Positions 37,301 to 43,300 of a stretch of DNA of 64,000 nt are shown here, one piece after another. The stretch's first letter is position 1. Each line of letters opens with the position of its first letter. The notes below the pieces were generated by a model. It saw only the letters and a list, made by a program, of their open reading frames with translations, was not told the DNA's origin and did not search any database. The translations under genes were made by a program, and so were the position numbers. Origin of the DNA: Papilionanthe hookeriana x Papilionanthe teres (Eukaryota > Streptophyta > Magnoliopsida > Asparagales > Orchidaceae); contig CM040428.1 of the NCBI GenBank assembly GCA_022702705.1, forward strand, positions 56,041,198 to 56,105,197, read 5' to 3'.

Positions 37301-40300
37301 GCTTCGTATAGGTTCCTATTGATGTTTTCAAAGGAATCACGGATGAAGATGCTGCTAAAGTCGTTGATGGCCTTGCACCTAAGGTGGCTGATAGGAATGC
37401 TTCAATTGAGCAAGTGAAGCAGCTATATGAACTTTTTTGCAAGTGTGATTGCACCTTATTGGAGGTTTTTTTCTAAATAAGCTACACAATTTATTTATGA
37501 TAGAAGTGTTAAAATAGTCCTATGTCTCCTTGCAGGGGGGCCATTTTAGTCAGAGTTTATAAAAGTGTCAAATCAAGTCTCGCTCTTTTAATATGGGCTG
37601 CAATAGTCCCAAAGAGAACTATTTTAGCTCTGATTAAAATAATATGGGAACTAATTTGGCACTTTTATAGACCCTGGGATTAAAATGACCTGATGTAAAT
37701 AGTTAGGGGATTATTTTGACACTCTACTCATTTATTTTTGAAGGAATAAATGTAGTCTTTGTACTGACCATATAAATTCACTTAATTTACGCCTTAGTTA
37801 AAATAATTCTCATTGATTAGATCAATCCAATTGCGGAGACATCTGATAACAAGCTAGTGGCTGCTGATGCTAAGTTGAACTTCGATGATAATGCTGCTTT
37901 CAGGCAGAAAGAAATTTTTGCTCTGCGTGATTCAACTCAAGAGGACCCAAGAGAGGTATGATTCATCCTGAAGGTTTTATTTAATAATTACATAAATACC
38001 ACTCAGCTCTAATATATTTACATATCTAACACCTAAACCATATTTGACACCTTACCTATGCATGAAATGATGTATTTCACTTTTAAAATATAAAATAGTG
38101 GTATTAATTATGTGATATGGAAGATTTGGGTGATATACATGTAAGAAGTAAAGTATAGGCATCAGATATGTAAATGCATAAGAATTAAAGTATAGGCCCC
38201 TTTAGTTGATATTCCAGGGAGAGAAAAGTAGCCCATCTTAAGTTGAATTTCATAGCTTACAACTCAAAAGCAACATGAGTAATATATTTAAGTAAGATTG
38301 AAAGACAAGTGAATGAAGTATTCATTTTCTTTGAGTCCATTGTCCAAACTCCTGATTATAGTTGCTTGCTGATTTTTTGTTGGGCGCAGTTACATACATA
38401 CCACCCAATTTCTTTGAGTCCACTGTCCACACTCCTGATTATAGTTGCTTGCTGATTTTTTTTCTGGACAGTTAGATACATGCCACCCAATTCCTATGTA
38501 TTTACATATCTAACACCTAAACTTTGCCTTCTAACATATATGCCACCCAAATCTTTCATATCATGTAAAATATGCAACCATTTTAACTTTGAAAAGGTGA
38601 AATATACCTTTTCATGCATGGTAAGGTAAGGTGGTATGTGTGTAAAAATAAAGTTTAGGTTTTAGACATGTAAATAGATAGGAATTGAGTGGTATGTATG
38701 TAAATCTTCCTGTTTTTAACGCATGCTTTTCTGTCGTTCGAGATAGCCTGTTGATCTTTTTTTTTGTGTTTTTTCCTTAGGTTGCTGCTGCGAAAGCTGA
38801 TCTAAACTACATTGGATTGGATGGAGAAATTGGATGCATGGTTAATGGTGCAGGACTGGCAATGGCTACTATGGACATAATAAAATTACACGGTGGTACA
38901 CCTGCCAATTTTCTAGATGTTGGGGGGAATGCTTCAGAAGGCCAGGTGTGAATTTTTCTTCCAGCACTAGTATTTAATTTAGTGGTTTATAACAGGATTA
39001 TAGAGATTTAACCTGTTTCTAATATACACGTTTATAAATAGGAAAATTTACATACATACCACTCAATTCCTATGTATTTACATATCTAACACCTAAACTT
39101 CAATGCTTCAGAAGACCACCTTACCTATGCATGAAAAGGTGTATTAAAATAGTTTTATTTTGTGATATGAAAGATTTGGATGATATAAATGGAAAAGGTA
39201 AGGTTCAGGTATTAGATATGTTAATACATAACAATTGGGTGGTTATGTAAAATGCCCCTTGTAAATATCTGAACAGAAAGAAATGATGAAGTTATAGTGG
39301 CCTCTGCCTCTAAAAATACCGTGTTAGTTATTAGCTCCATTTGTTCGGCCTTCTACTTAGGTAGATTCCTTTCAAATTGAAGTTAAATGACTATCAACTA
39401 AATTTTTTTTTTTTTTTTGCAAGTACAAGGAGATATGGTACCTACTTTAGGGGTGTAAACGAGACGAGTTGAGTCGAGCTCGAGCCATCCTTGGCTTGAG
39501 CTTAAGTTCATGTGTTCGAGCCGGCTTGTTTATTATGAATGATAGAAAACAATATTAATTTAAATTACAATTATAATAAAATGATAAATATAATGAGCAA
39601 TCAGATGATAAATAATAATTAATCCGATGATATAATCTATAAAATATTATTTTTTAATTTTTTAATAATTTAAAAAATAAAGTCTTGAAATTTAACATTT
39701 TTAATAATTTAAATAAAGTTTCTTGTTAAATATGTCTTTCATACCCGATTGACATTACTAGTTCTTTTGAAATCAGGAATGTGATATTTAAAATTAGGAA
39801 AGGGTTTGAGATACTCTATTTGCAATGGATACTGAGCATCAACCAAATAATATTTCCTTGATGTAATATTAATCATCAGTATTGCACAAGATATTAGTAT
39901 TTCATTTATTCATATTCAAGCTAACCTAGAGTCGGCTTCAAAAAGTTATACTTTGAGTTCGCGTAACAAAAGTGAAAATGATTGTCATTGCATTGCCTTC
40001 CCATCCTACCATTACAAATGCGAAGAACTTATTCAAATCACATACAACCATCATGTTTTTTGTTGGTGAACCATATCGTCCAATACATGCAATCTTTTTG
40101 GCAGATGCGCATTCACATGTGTTTTATCAATCGCTCCAACACAACTCTAAAATATTTAACAAAGGTATTAGAGATACTGTGCTCAAGTAAATTTAGGGAA
40201 AGATGAAGGCATGAAACTACCTTGAAATATGACATATAATGTTGGTCTTGTGAAATATGCCCTGGCATGCTTAGGAATGTGAGGTTTTCGAGTATGATAA

Positions 40301-43300
40301 CTTTTGATGATAAGCTAATCAGAGCATTTAACCCAACCGAGAAATATCTGTTGATTGTTTCATATGAGCTAGAATCGCTTGATGGCATTTCTCTTGGATT
40401 CATTTTTTGATAAAATATAGATGGTTATGTCTAACACCTCTCTTAAAGTCATCTTGGATGAGCCATGAAGTCTATAATTTATGTGCAATTCTTCTAATAG
40501 ATCAATAAAAATACGTTATGTCATACAAAACATGTTAAATCTTGTTGGGTGATTGACCCACAAGCAACAACCCAACCCACTTGTCGCCTATGTACGTAGA
40601 TGTCATGTAAGGGGAACGAGCAACATATGAGTTGTAACTTTCGTCATTAAACATAATGCAACTGTAATTTTTCTTGTATCTTTCTCTATCCGTGATATTC
40701 AGTATTTATTTAGATAACACATAAATAACACTGAATTAGAAAGAACTGAATTGAACTTAAATAAATGCATTATAGATGTTCCAATTAATAAAAAGAACGA
40801 AGATCCAAACATAATGAAAGTAGCATAGATAATGTCCACACTTAAAATGTCACATAAAGATATTCATCAAATAAAATGAAATTCACGCATCTCGATCGTC
40901 GTAGTAATAGCGTAAGTATTTAATCCTACGTTCAGGTTTCATCGACATAAAAAAACTCTTCTAGTCGGTTCTTCTAACAACTTCATGGAAAACAAGTAAA
41001 ACAACATATTCTCATCAATTTGTGGAGTATCTTCCAAAACTCTCATAACGTGTTGAATGGAGGTCGTATGTGGTATGCTAAGCTCACTAGTGCACAAAAC
41101 CACTAATTGGTGGATCTGACTTATAATGGAAACAACATTTTTTTTCTCTATCTTTGGTTGTCTGGATCGACTACCCTCATTAGACCGAATAGATTGCTCC
41201 ACTTCTAAATGCTCAGGTCTGCCTTCGTGCCCTCTCGCTTGGTGCCTATGCTTGATCATCAGTGGCAACCACTCCATCGAACATACGATCAAACTTATCT
41301 TCAAACTCAAGGTCAATGACACCAAACTTCAATTTTTTCGTAGATGACAGGACCTACAAATCAATTAAAACTTAATTTGATCAATGAAAACTTCAAAAAT
41401 TTTAAATGAGTTTACATTTCAAACATTCTCATATCCAATCTCTCGATCCACCATTTTCGGAAGCATTGATGGGTCGCTTTATAGCATTGCAACCCAAGCG
41501 TGTGGATCCTTGTTTTAGCTATTTCCATTTTTGTAAGTTCTTTTTAACTGATCTCATTTGTTTATAAATTCCATTATGTCGTATTCTATTCCTTTGTTTT
41601 CTTTAAAACTTATTTATTATATTATGCCAGCCCCATTAAAATAGGTCGTTGGCTTATTTTTCAATGCAACCTTCTTAATACAGAGCTCGCAGAATATTAA
41701 TGTCATATCTTTTTACCAAGTAGTAGATGAATTGATTTCTTTGCCTTGCCCATTATAACAACTAGCATTTAAAGAACTAAACAACATAAATTTCTGAGAG
41801 ACAAAAAAAAAAAAAAGAAACAGAAAAATCTGCAACACCACACTATATCATCACCACCGCATATTAACTATCGACCACCATCACATCACAACCACCACCA
41901 TCATATCTATCAACATATCATCACCATTGTCTCAACATCAACACTATCACCAATGTAGCACTGCCTTATCATCACCACCATCATCTGTGTCCCATCAACA
42001 CCACCACTATCATCACTAACACCACCACAATCATTACTAACACCACCACCACCACCATGAAAAACCCATTGCCACCATACCACCACCTCCACATGACCCC
42101 AACATCACCACACCAAAACACCATCCACCTCCACACCACACCATCACCATACCACACCACCACCTCTACACAACACCATCACCTTACCACACTAATACCA
42201 CTATCACCACATGATCACAACCACCAAAACATCACAACCACTACTAACAACTACCGCAAATTTCGGGCAACCACCAACTAACATAACACCACTATTTCAG
42301 CCAGCAACCAATATCACAGAACAAACACCATATTTTGGGCAAAAACCACCAACATCATAGCACACCACTATAATCGCAAAATCCAACATTTTGGGAAACC
42401 ACCACAAAATCACTACTACCACTAATTAGCGCATTAAAGCACAACCACAAAGCCCAAGATATTTTAACTAATTTCCACATGCAATCACCACCATCATATT
42501 TCATGCAATAAAACATCACAACACAATCAACACAACCCACACAAACCATCAACTAAATAAGTCACAGAGAAGCCAAACAATCAAGCTGAATAGAGCACAT
42601 ATAACTCAAGAAAATTACAAAATCCAACATCACAACACAACCGGAACAAACCATCAACTGAATCGAGCACAAAGAGCCCAAATCTATCAACCGAATAGAG
42701 CACCAAGAACTCAAAGTATCAACCGAATAGAGCACCGAAAACTCAAACCATCAACCAAATAGAGCATAGAAAATCCAAGAAAATCGTAAAATCCAATATC
42801 ATAGCACAACCATCCGAAAACCATCAACCTGATAGAGCACAAAGAAGCCCAACCTATCAACCAAATAGAGCACAAGGAGCGAGAGAGTGGAGAGCGGGTC
42901 ACGATAGCGAAGAGTGAGCCACGCGTGGAGTTCGGGAGGGGGGAGAGGGGGGGGGGGAGTCGAGCAGTAAAAGGATTGCGAAGAAACGAAGTCTGTGAAC
43001 CCACAACTCACGTTTAATCCGAGTTTTCCCAAAATGCAAGCTTGCCGCAACAATCAAACAGCCTCTCAGGAGTTTTCCCACCACACCGCGGCAAAAAACC
43101 CGCTCCAAACGGCCCCTTAGTGATTAGGCTCACTAGATTGTATGAATTAAGAGTTTCTTAGAACAAGAAAAAAATCAGTTGTGTTACTAAAAGCACGCTT
43201 CGTAGCAAGCTTCACTTTGATGATGTACGATAATATTTGCACAAATTATGTTTTACATTGTGTGTAAACAATTAGTGTGGACGAGTGGAGAATGAGGATG

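Noticed and set aside
39972..40206. Two plus-strand ORFs of 72 and 74 codons
   Set aside because: They are antisense shadows of the minus-strand Harbinger transposase remnant.
41910..42281. His/Thr/Pro-rich plus-strand ORF and Val/Gly/Trp-rich minus-strand ORFs
   Set aside because: Both strands are open only because the DNA is a CAC/ATC low-complexity tract.
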